Below, piece after piece: positions 1 to 10,122 of a stretch of 64,000 nucleotides of DNA. The notes below the pieces were generated by a model. It saw only the letters and a program-made list of their open reading frames with translations, made no database searches and was not told the DNA's origin. Each line of letters opens with the position of its first letter. Position 1 is the stretch's first letter. Made by a program: the position numbers and the translations under genes. The stretch comes from Blattamonas nauphoetae (Eukaryota > Preaxostyla > Oxymonadida): the NCBI GenBank assembly GCA_033064195.1, contig JARBJD010000158.1:62001-126000 (forward strand), given 5' to 3'.

Positions 1-1319
1 TCTTTGAGTTCAGATGGCAATCTCCAAGAGACATCCACGCTGATGGTGTGTCATGAGTTCCATCTCCACTGCTCAGCGTTCCAATCGCGACTTCTCCCTC
101 ATTTGAACAAACAATGTTTCGACGAGCGGATGGGAACAGTTCAGTGTTCGGTGTGTTGTCGCGGAAGACTGACGAATCAATCGTGATTGTTCCACCTTTC
201 ATGTTCAGTGCGCCTTGAGGCAGTTCATGGAACTTCGACCAGTCGATCGTCGTTGAACAGTTGTCAAGTTCAATCACTCCACTCGTCCACTCGCAGATTG
301 AGAGCGTGTCGGAGTTCGGAACAGGAATGTTCACTCCATCAATCACACAATTCTCCAAAACGATCGTCGAGTTCACTCCACACAGGAACACAAACGACTC
401 CGAAGCTGTTTCAACAGCAACCTCAACTTTCTTCAGCTCCATGGTGCCTTCGTTCACTGTGATCAGACCAGAACCATCTGGATGTGTCGCCGAGGCAGGG
501 ATTCGGATGATTCCATTCGCCACCTTCCCATTCTCAATCATCACTGAGACATCATTCGGGATGGAAATCGGTTGGGTCTCCGTCGTCTCTTTCAGAACTT
601 TGATGATGACGTAGTTGTGATTGAGTCCATCAGCGATGCTCCATGCCATCCAAATCGACACACAAGGATTGTTTTCGTCACCACACGTCAGATCATCGGA
701 GGTCTACGACTGATCAACAAACAGTGTGATGGAGCGAGGCTTCTTGAAAGTGGTGAACGTGTCGACTTGCTTCCTCATTGGATGGACACTTGATTCTGCT
801 CTCAGTTCAGCAACTGTGTATTCTGTTCCATATTGGATGGTGTCACTCCATCCAATCCGATGAAATCCTGTTTCTCCTTTCTCGGGTGTCGAGAATATGA
901 CAGTGAATGTCTCCCCAGTGTCCAATTTCAGAGTGTATGTGCGGCCGATGTTGACGTGTTCAGCTGTCAGAACCAGTTTGAAGGAAGTGCAAGGTGAGTT
1001 TGTGAACTCGAACGAGATGGACTTGAGGATCGGCGAAAACGGGACAGTGAACTGTTTGGCTTTCGGATTGATGATGATTGGAGCAGAGTCTTTCGTGATC
1101 TGTGAGATCGTGTAAACAGCACCAAAGACAACATGTGGTGTTAATGTGCTGTCTGTTGAGATTGAGCAAGAAAGTGTTCCATCTTCATTGCGATCAAGAG
1201 GAACAACAATCTCAGCGTTCGATGCTCCAGGTTGGAGTGAGAGTTCGTACACACCAGCATCGAACGCTCTTCCATCAAATTTCAGAATTACATTCTTCTC
1301 ATCGTCACTTAGAACTGGG

Positions 1320-3890
1320 GTGACTCCCTCCAATCGGCTCGGTTCAGTTGGAGCTGTCAACGTCGTGATGTGGTTGATCACTTTCGATGACACAGATTCA
1401 GGTTTTGTGAATGATTTGATCGAATAAGTGTGTCCGTAGATCAGTTGGGCTGTGGGATAAAGATTGATCATCATCGTTCCTTCTGTCGCTGATGTGAAAA
1501 CAATCTCTGCATTGATAATCACAGTTTCACCAGAATCACTGGAAATCGTTGTGTCTGTCATCGATACGAAATATGTCCCGCTTGGCATGTTCTCTCCAAC
1601 AAACGGAATTGTCGTCGTGTTCAAATCCGCTCCATTGATGGCTGTTCCAACTGCCACAATTCGAGCGAGTGGATCAGTCACTTTGAACTGCATGCCACTG
1701 TTGAACACAAGCGAAGCATCTTCAGCTGATGAAGCTCCAATGATTTCATATGTCTTCCCCTGCTTCACCTTCGATGTCCCATCTGCATTCCACATTTCGA
1801 GGGTGCCACTTCCAGTTTGATCTGACCTGAAACTCACTTCGAAAGGGTCGGTGTTGGAAGTGTCGACAACGTCTTTGAAGGTGAGTGTGCAGGTCAGGAC
1901 GGTCGAGAAGTCAATCCCTTCGAAATGAACAGTAACTTCTGTGAACAACTCGTTGTATGTCAATTTGTTGATTGAAGTGATTCTTGGAGGCGCAGCTGGT
2001 GTCTTGAATGTGAGTGTTGTGTCGATGTAATCCGCGGACGACAGAGACACAATTCGATATGTCTTACCATATGCCAGCTTCGGTGTCGGGTACAGAGGGA
2101 TCAACACGGTTCCTGTCGACTCATCTCCAGATCGCGTGAACGACGCAGCAAGAGTAATCTTGGCGGAGTCTGTTTCTGATCCAGCCACAACAGACGACAG
2201 AACAACTGTCAGCGTCGCATCCCCAGCTGACACTTGATGTCCAATCAGTGTCAGCGTCGTCGTGTTCAGATCCGTACAATTCACTTGAGAAAATATCGAC
2301 AGAAGACGAGTCGGTTCAGCAATCGTCGTGAATGTCATCCCAGAGTTGTAGAACACGGGTTTATCTGATTGGTCTTTCACTCCTGTCACAACATACGTGG
2401 TGCTGTATTTCAGACCATTCAAAGCTGATTTGAACAGTGTTTCTGTCGTTGCCGATGTTGATTCAGAAGAATCGAATGGGAGTGTGAGTGTTGTTGTCGC
2501 TGTCGATGATCCATTCACCGAAAGCGTCACTGTGTATGGACCATTCTTCATCACTCGTCCCTCCCATCTCAATTCAATCGTTTTGTTCGCATCCAAATAA
2601 TTCACTTCAGCAATTCTCTCCAATCGGCTCGGTTCTGTTGGAGCTGTCAACGTCGTGATATGGTTGATCACTTTCGATGACACAGACTCAGGTTTTGTGA
2701 ACGATTTGATCGAGTAAGTGTGTCCATAGATCAGTTGGGCTGTGGGATAAAGATTGATCAGCATCGATCCTTCTGTCGCCGACGTGAACACAATTTCCGT
2801 CTCAACGAAATTCTCATCCCCAGTTGCTTGAAACTGTGTCGAGTCCAAAAATCTCAGCGTGTACGTCCCAGCACTCATCTTCTCCCCAAGAACAGCAATC
2901 CTCGTCGTGTTCAGGTCATCTCCATCTGTGAAAGCGCCCAGCGACACAATTCGAGATGATCCTGCACCAATCGCAACCTTCAGCCCAGAATCAACAAACA
3001 CTCCACTCGTTCCCGTCTTCATAAGTGTGTACGTCGCTCCCTCAACCAACTCCACAGTCCCTGTCGCACTCCACACTGTCGCTGTGCACTCAAACTTTTG
3101 ATCTGAAACACACGTGAACGTCAGATTCGTTTCTTCCGAAGTCCCGTCTTTCCTCAACGTGATGATGACGTCCGCCGATGGGCAATGAACACCAGTCACG
3201 GTGATCGTCACCTCAGTCTCGAACTCCGAATATGTCAACGGCTCAACTGCTTTGATCCTTCCAGGTTGAGAAGGTGTCGTGAAGGTGAGAGTTGTGCCGA
3301 TGTAATCCGCGGACGACAGAGACACAATTCGATATGTCTTACCATATGCCAGCTTCGGTGTCGGGTACAGTGGGATCAACACGGTTCCTGTCGACTCATC
3401 TCCAGATCGCGTGAATGAAGCAGCAAGATTAATCTTGTCGGAGTCTGTTTCTGATCCAGCCACAACAGACGACAGAACAACTGTCAGCGTCGCATCTCCA
3501 GCTGCCACTTGATGGCCAGTCAGCGTCAGCGTCGTCGTGTTCAGATTCGTACAATTCACTTGAGATGATATCGACAGAAGACGAGTCGGTTCGGTAATCG
3601 TCGTGAATGTAATGTCAGAGTTGTAGAACACTTTCGCATTCGATTTGTCTCTCACATCTGTCACAACATACGTGGTGCTGTATTTCAGACCATTCAAAGC
3701 TGATTTGAACAGTGTTTCTGTCGTCGTCGATGTTGATTCTGAAGAATCGAACGGGAGAGTGAGTGTTGCTGTCGCTGTCGATGATCCATTCACTGAAAGC
3801 GTCACTGTGTATGGTCCATTCTTCATCACTCTTCCCTCCCAACTCAATTCAATCGTTTTGTTAGCATCCAAATATTCAACTTTTGTGATC
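1320..3890 (-). repeat. Two-copy tandem duplication of about 1.28 kb inside the surface gene
   Basis: Two adjacent blocks, about 1320-2600 and 2600-3890, are near identical. The offset is 1290 bp near the first shared motif (1331 versus 2621) and 1275 bp further on (2024 versus 3299). Each block codes for several Ig/IPT-like repeats, and the difference is a multiple of three, so the frame is kept. This is repeat-number expansion within the extracellular stalk. Confidence 0.8.
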
Positions 3891-5569
3891 GCTGTAATCC
3901 GCGCTGGCTCAGAAGGCGTCGTCATTTCTGTCTCCGATGGCGAGACCATGATAGGAGAGTCTGATGCGTCGAATGCAGTGCTGATTGTGTAAGACGTGTC
4001 GAACAAGATCTTCTTGTTCTCTCCATAGATTCGGATTGGGAATGGTTCAGAATCGCGTTCTTCCAGTGTCTCTCCTTCCTTCAATTCTCCAAACACAACG
4101 TCGAATGACTCGCTCCCAGGTGTCAATGTGATCGAGTAAGTTCCAACTGGCATCCGTTGTCCTCGAACTCGCACAATCAGATGCTCGCCTGTGGAATCAA
4201 ATCCGTCGTGTGTCATTTTGATTAATCTCCCTGGTTCGTCAGGCGTGCGGAAGGTCACAGCCGAGGGTACAATGAGGGCGCGTCCCCACTCATCCTTCAC
4301 TGCCATAATGTCATACTCTGTCGCAAACATGAATACAGACTCAGCATTTGTGGATATTGAGCCAGTTGCTGTGTAAGTCTTCTGATCGCTTTGAAGTGTC
4401 AGTGAGATGTTTTGTTCGGTGCTTCCTGTCTTCACCAGAATCGAGTATCCATCTCGAACAAGCCCATTGCAATCGAGTGAAAGGACGATCTGCGTCTTCG
4501 TCTGGTCTGTGAACGAGACAGTTCTGCTTTTCACTCGGAGTGTGTGCACAAGCCAGTCAGCAACTGCTGCTCTTCTCAATTTGTATTCAGTGACTGGGGA
4601 TTGGATCAGTTCAGTGTCTCCCACAGCAACTGTGCATGATGCTGTCTTCGCTGCCGAGAAAGAGAAGGTGAGCGAGCGAGTGATGGGTGGAGGAGATGAA
4701 CGTGTGTACTCCAAATTCTCCACCACAACAACCATCTCTCCTGTCACCGCATCCCCAACTTCAATCTCGAATGTTGCTTTGCCAGCCTGACTTGCTTTCC
4801 CCGAAAACGCCTTCACAAATGTCTCCTTTGTGATTGGGGAGATCAGACCTTCTTGAGAAGTGGGCGTTCCAGAGTATATCCAAAGTATCCCGCACGTGAG
4901 AGACGATCGAGAAGACTGGCAGTTCTGGAGATTCGTTGCACTGAATTTTAAACTAAAATGAGAGTGAACGATCTCGCGCGGAGTATCTGCATGAGTGTCC
5001 ACAAATCGCAGCGATGAAAAGAGGAAATTATCACAGAGTGACATGTACAGAGCTGCCCCCGAGTACACGTTCCCAGAGAAAGAGCTTTCGAAGATCGAGT
5101 TGAAGACAGTTGACTTCGATGGGCAGGACTGTGTGTTGGAGAGAATGATCGCCGCTCCCTTATCAGTGCTTTCTGTTTGGTAGAACACACAATCCGACAC
5201 GGTGTACGGCATCGCTCTGTCGAATTCAAGTGCCGCTCCGTTGGTGGGTTGTCCCCGACAGCGAACAAAGACGCACGACGAGCATTTGGCTGAATATTCG
5301 ATGGAGCTATCAAGTTTGACGTAAACAGTCCCGCCCAGGCTCGACGTGCCGTTGCAATCGAAAAAGGAACATTCAGCGATCTCTGTGTTCCCCACCGAAG
5401 TGACAAAATGGACAGACGAAGCAGCCGTTGAGCTCGTCATGCTTTTGAATGTGCAGCGAGTGATTGTGACTTCCTCGATCTGCGTGCCAGTTGCAACAGT
5501 GATGACATCCGCGCCCGTTCGATGAGAAAGAGTGTAGGTTGGATGAGAGTGGGATGGAGCGAGATTTGA

Positions 5570-7585
5570 TAGTACCCGGACAAACCCGTTAGAGCGGATA
5601 AACCCGTTAAAGCGATCGACATTAATGCACCTGTGTCAATTCTTCTCCCTGCTAAACCTTCCACTCCACGTGCTTGTTTCTCTGAATCATTCTTGAAGAC
5701 TACAATCATCTTTCAAATAAAGAAAATGAAATGGAAGGGGTCAGATCTAGTCGAAGTTTGTTCTGAGCTTTATTGGTCTCTTCCCTGGTGCGCGAGAGAT
5801 TATTCTGTGTGCTTCGAGCTCGTTCTCTTCATCGTCCCTTGAACTATGTCGTCGTTTGTGTTTCTGGATGTGCTGCGCTCCTTCCTCCAGTTCGGCATCG
5901 CTTTCATCCGATTCTTCCATTGTTTGCATCAGCTCCTCACCACTGAGTAATTGCTTGATGGAAAAAACAACATCCATTGGGTCTCCTGAATAATCATCAT
6001 CCCAAACATCGACGCCATTGTCTCTCCTGTTTGCTGGAAGACGTTCATTGATGTGTCTCCTCCAAGCTTCTTGGACGGATTGGTTGCCTAAAACCTTACA
6101 CGAGAGGGAGAATCCACCAGTTTCAATTGGAGGAGCCCCTTCTGGCAGTGGAGTCAGAATGAGATTGCTATCGAAGGGTTCGATCCCAGTATCTCGGAAC
6201 GATTTTTGTACAGTCTCCTTGATCAAAGCTCGCTGTACTTTCCCTTCGAGTTTTGAAAGCCAGGGGATCAGAGCTGTGTCGCGAAGTGACTTGGATGGGA
6301 ACGGTGGCATCGTTTTCATCTCTGTTTTAAAATTTGCATTAGAATACAAGTCGTTTGGTTGGAGGAAGCTACTAGTGTTAGCGGGGAGGCAGAGCACGTC
6401 GAGCCCTTGCAAGGCAACATCCCGCCACAAATCTGGAATCCGACGACTGGAGTGACCGTCCAAAATAAGTAGGGCCCTTGATTCTTCAGAGATACCTTTA
6501 TCTTTCTTTCTTTGTGCGATATCGGAAAGGAGATGGTCTTTGATGATATCACCGAAGATTTCTTTGTTCATCCAGCCGCGATCAGATATGTGCAGCTTAA
6601 AATGAACAGGAGATAATTCTGGAGGGCTTCGCAATAATGTCGATCAGGAAGTATGATATGGGTCGTGAAAGTCTCCCCATCCGCACAAGTGATGAAGAAG
6701 AGTGTGCAGGAGAAAATCTTGTGCACTGGGTTGACGAAGGTCTTCTTGAGAGATTTCAACCCGATTCTGAACGCTGTAATATTCTCTGTCGTGAGTAAGC
6801 TCGTTTCGTCAGCATTGAATATTAGAGATGGGCTGTAATCATGTTGTCGTTTGAGTTGAGCAAGCTGTTCAAAGAAAGGTCGGACATGAGCTCTCGATTT
6901 TGCTCGCCGTCTCGCCTCTTCCATCGGTTCTGGTCTCTTGGCATGAAGATTAGGAAACTGTTTGTACCATTTTCTGGCCCAGTCAGAGCTCGGTTTGTGC
7001 AAGTTTGTGGCTTTCAGACATGTGCGAGCCTGAGCAATGACCAATGCCTTCAAGACTGTGAAATTGGAATTGAATCTCATACCATCTCGGAGATATCTTG
7101 ATAGGTTGGGTTGTACCCAGAATCAATCAACTCCATCATTTCGCGATGCAGTCTGTCATTTTCGTCCCCAATCAGAAAAGAAGGTCGACCTTGTCTTTGG
7201 ATCGGTCTTCCGACGAGTATCCTGTTCCTTGCTCTCCGCTTTTGTCCATCAGTCAGTGTATCCTCTGCCTCCAATGTGATGTCCTTGATATTGATTATCT
7301 CACCATCATCAAGAGTCACTGTGGTTGGAGCATTCGCCTTTCGGGTTCTCCTGTGTGGCTGCAACAGGAATGCAAGTATTTCTGGCGTCTGCTGCTCCGC
7401 GGTTTCCTCCATTCAAAAGTCCCATACCTGTTCAACAAAGTCAGAACGAAGTCACCTCACATTCCAGAATTCACCCTGACATTTACTTACGACGTTGACA
7501 GATCAGTTCTCAGAAGGGGAGGAGAAAGATGAAGTGGATGTTACGAAACGGGTTTATCGGAGATACCGGGTTTGTCCGGGTACTA
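5570..7585 (-). mobile_element. Pogo/Tigger-like DNA transposon, 2.0 kb, inserted in surface gene
   Basis: Both ends carry the inverted repeat TAGTACCCGGACAAACCCG (19 identical bases), followed about 10 bases further in by a second shared block, GATAAACCCGTT. The element holds one transposase reading region on the minus strand. The host trinucleotide TGA occurs directly on both sides (5567-5569 and 7586-7588). The empty site in the paralogue near 51740 has a single copy, so the target duplication appears to be 3 bp. Pogo-superfamily elements usually duplicate TA, which makes this unusual. The transposase is in more than one frame, so this copy is probably inactive. Confidence 0.85.
5747..7412 (-). 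pseudogene. DDE_1-type (pogo/Tigger/CENP-B-like) transposase
   Basis: Transposase of the element around it. An N-terminal part (7412-7077) is followed by a DNA-binding helix-turn-helix-like region resembling the Tc5/CENP-B type (KALVIAQART to KWYKQFPNL, about 7050-6930). The catalytic DDE_1 domain follows, with first Asp in NADETS (near 6810), second Asp in LILDGHSS (near 6458) and third Asp in SSFLQPND (near 6350), the last two 36 residues apart. SDRGWMNKEIF before the second Asp is typical of the family. The C-terminus is acidic and then basic. The reading frame changes near 7080 and near 6640, so a full protein is not encoded unless a small intron or assembly error explains these points. 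The stop is TAG at 5747-5749. Confidence 0.8.
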
Positions 7586-8175
7586 TGAAGAGCATTTCGA
7601 GAACGACGAATTCGAGGCAAGGAACGACCCGCACATGTTCACATCCGCAGTGGCTGTCCCTGAAAAGTGGTTTGTGCTGTCTTCCACAACACACGACACC
7701 AAAATCTGACGAGTCTGAGCGAACAGTTGGCGTGTTGTTTCGGGAGCGAGGCTGGACACATTTCGGAGGGAAGAGTGAGTCAGCGAGATCGTCGTTGAGG
7801 GGACAGCAGCAGAAAGCGAGTTGAGCACCCCAAAGTCAAACAGCGGGCCTGTTCCGAATCCAAGATCAATCGAGGACAGATACACTCCTGAACCATGCAC
7901 AGCATTCATCGAAGTACCAAAAGCGTCCGTCGAGATGTCTTGATGTGTCGGATCTTGTTTGGATGGCAGAGTGAGGCTTGTAAAAGGAGGCAGCGACATC
8001 ACTCTTTCACTCGAGCCTGAGTACTTCGACGAGAGAATTGAAATCGACGACCCGCTGCATCCTCCTCCTCCAGAAATCCCAAATGGCGACAGTGACCCTT
8101 CTGACAGCACCGTGCATTCTGACACCGAAAGGGAAGACGAGTCAACTTCAATCATCCCATGCTTCGAGCCAATTA

Positions 8176-9531
8176 TAGTGCGTCAAAAACCCGGACTTTG
8201 TCAGAAACCCGGACTTTTTTCTCCAAGATCGGTCCCACAGACAAAATTTCTCCGAGCCCAAAATTTTTTGTGTCCCACTTTTTTTTTCGAAATGTTTGTC
8301 TCGACTCCAACTATCCATCGAGGTAGAAATCGAACCTCCTATTTAGGATCCCAGGACGGAGGTGCCTATTTAGGCACTTTTTTTGGCCCATTTTTTTGGC
8401 TCCAAAATAGGAGGTCCTAAACATTTAAGCTGAGAGGAGAAAAAATTCACGATCACATTTCTCCACGCTCGTTCAAAATTTTGCTTTCTCGTTTCATTTC
8501 TGGTGGTTTGGGATGGTTTTCTCTCGAAATGACAATTTTTTGAAAAATGAAATATCCTGGGGGGACCTGGGTGGAAATTTAAGGTCAAAAACTGATTTCC
8601 CTGTATAATAAGCTTAGGGATCTCAAAACTTGTTTTGATCATATCTCAACAACCAGACATAGTTTCGACATGAAGTTTTCACCAATATGGAAGTTTTGTT
8701 GGATACTATTTTTTTCTGAAAATTTTAAAACAATTCCCCATGCGGCAGTTCAGATAATTTTGGGGGTTTTTGACCTGGGGGCGGAAGCAGAGCTGTCACT
8801 TGACTTGGGATGATGCACCCGTCTCCAAATTGCCTTCGATTGGTGCAGACACAATCAGAATCGAATCCAAATGCTCAAATTGGTTAGAATTGTGCTTGGG
8901 AGGAGAGGAGCTGGGGTTCATTCTGAGATAACCACGAAAACTATCAAAAACGCCAAAATAGGAGGTCTTCGAAAATTCTCAAAAAAATCAGAAAAAAAGA
9001 TAGTCCAACAAAACATCCATATTGGTGAAAACTTCATGTCGAAACAATGTCTGGTTGTTGAGATATGATCAAAACAAGTTTTGAGATCCCTAAGCTTATT
9101 ATACAGGGAAATCAGTTTTTGACCTTAAATTTCCACCCAGGTCCCCCCAGGATATTTCATTTTTCAAAAAATTGTCATTTCGAGAGAAAACCATCCCAAA
9201 CCACCAGAAATGAAACGAGAAAGCAAAATTTTGAACGAGCGTGGAGAAATGTGATCGTGAATTTTTTCTCCTCTCAGCTTAAATGTTTAGGACCTCCTAT
9301 TTTGGAGCCAAAAAAATGGGCCAAAAAAAGTGCCTAAATAGGCACCTCCGTCCTGGGATCCTAAATAGGAGGTTCGATTTCTACCTCGATGGATAGTTGG
9401 AGTCGAGACAAACATTTCGAAAAAAAAAGTGGGACACAAAAAATTTTGGGCTCGGAGAAATTTTGTCTGTGGGACCGATCTTGGAGAAAAAAGTCCGGGT
9501 TTCTGACAAAGTCCGGGTTTTTGAGGCACTA
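8176..9531. mobile_element. Non-autonomous fold-back transposon with arms of about 540 bp
   Basis: Two inverted arms, 8176-8719 and about 8990-9531, are nearly identical. The outer ends read TAGTGC(G/C)TCAAAAACCCGG, and a 273-bp stretch in each arm (8370-8642 and 9065-9337) encodes an identical shadow peptide. A unique centre of about 270 bp separates them. TA flanks both ends (8174-8175 and 9532-9533). Deleting the element plus one TA gives His-Val-Ile-Gly in frame, exactly as in the paralogue near 51150. No transposase is present, so mobilisation in trans is inferred. The high arm identity suggests a young insertion or gene conversion between arms. Confidence 0.88.
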
Positions 9532-9915
9532 TACATGGAAAATGAACTTCTCCATGCAAAGAGATGCATTGAAAACGCTTGTAACGAAGGACAATTCTTC
9601 GAGTGAATTTGAGGAACGTTCCTGTGTGGCTTTTGGAATCGATTTGTCTGCCAGTTCCAGATTGTGTGAATGGATGAATGGTGTGGTGTTTCCTTCAAGA
9701 TGAAGATGTTGGGATGCGATACGAACTTGCTCGCCATGAACTATCTCATTCTGAGAAAATCTGATCGAACGACTTGCTCCGATTGTGTCTCCATTTTTGA
9801 GCTGGTCGTTGCAGACAGACAATAGATTCACGGGAGAATAACGACTAAAACGTGGTTCGTTATTATGGGCGAAACCAAAAAGAATATAGATGCAAAATAA
9901 ATGATGAAGGATCAT

Positions 9916-10122
9916 TCGTTTACAAAAAATGGTTAGATCTAACAGTATTTTATGAAGTGTGGTTTGATCAATACAATTCAACTGTGGATCTTTCTTTAGA
10001 TACTTTCTTTCCTCCAAGCAACATTCATCATCGATCAACACATCAAAATTGAGCTCTCCACTTCACGAGCAACTGAGCGTTCGATAGACGAAAAAGTTGA
10101 TGGAGGAGTCTTATGAGGCTGT
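9916..10122. other. Short intergenic spacer
   Basis: AT-rich spacer between the start of the surface gene (9915) and the TGA of the next gene upstream on the same strand (10123). It should hold the surface gene's promoter and 5' leader. No recognisable motif could be singled out. Confidence 0.4.

Larger units (their letters stand above)
1..9915 (-). pseudogene. Beta-helix surface protein, split by two transposons, 3' end off window
   Basis: Large predicted surface or secreted protein. It begins at an ATG at 9915 with a hydrophobic signal peptide (MILHHLFCIYILFG), aligned with the start of the intact paralogue at 50769. The N-terminal half has short cysteine- and serine-rich beta-helix repeats (ECSFFDC, CVFVRC, CVFYQT). 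From about 4300 down to 1000 it has Ig/IPT-like repeats of roughly 100 residues, each opening with a motif like EPARI or EPSRL. Coding pieces are about 9915-9532, 8175-7586 and 5569-1. The gaps are the two elements described below; removing each with one copy of its target duplication restores the frame exactly. An in-frame TAG at 704-706 is followed by more than 230 clearly coding codons to the window edge, including CG and PC motifs seen in paralogues. Cell-surface location is inferred and no ligand can be named. The copy is broken at DNA level unless both elements are removed. Confidence 0.85.

Noticed and set aside
8370-9337. Identical 90-residue frames on opposite strands
   Set aside because: They are the two arms of the fold-back element, with no transposase or other domain similarity.
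9361-9390. tRNA T-arm-like sequence GAGGTTCGATTTCTACCTC
   Set aside because: No matching acceptor, D or anticodon arms; it lies in a transposon arm and recurs in the other arm near 8317-8345.
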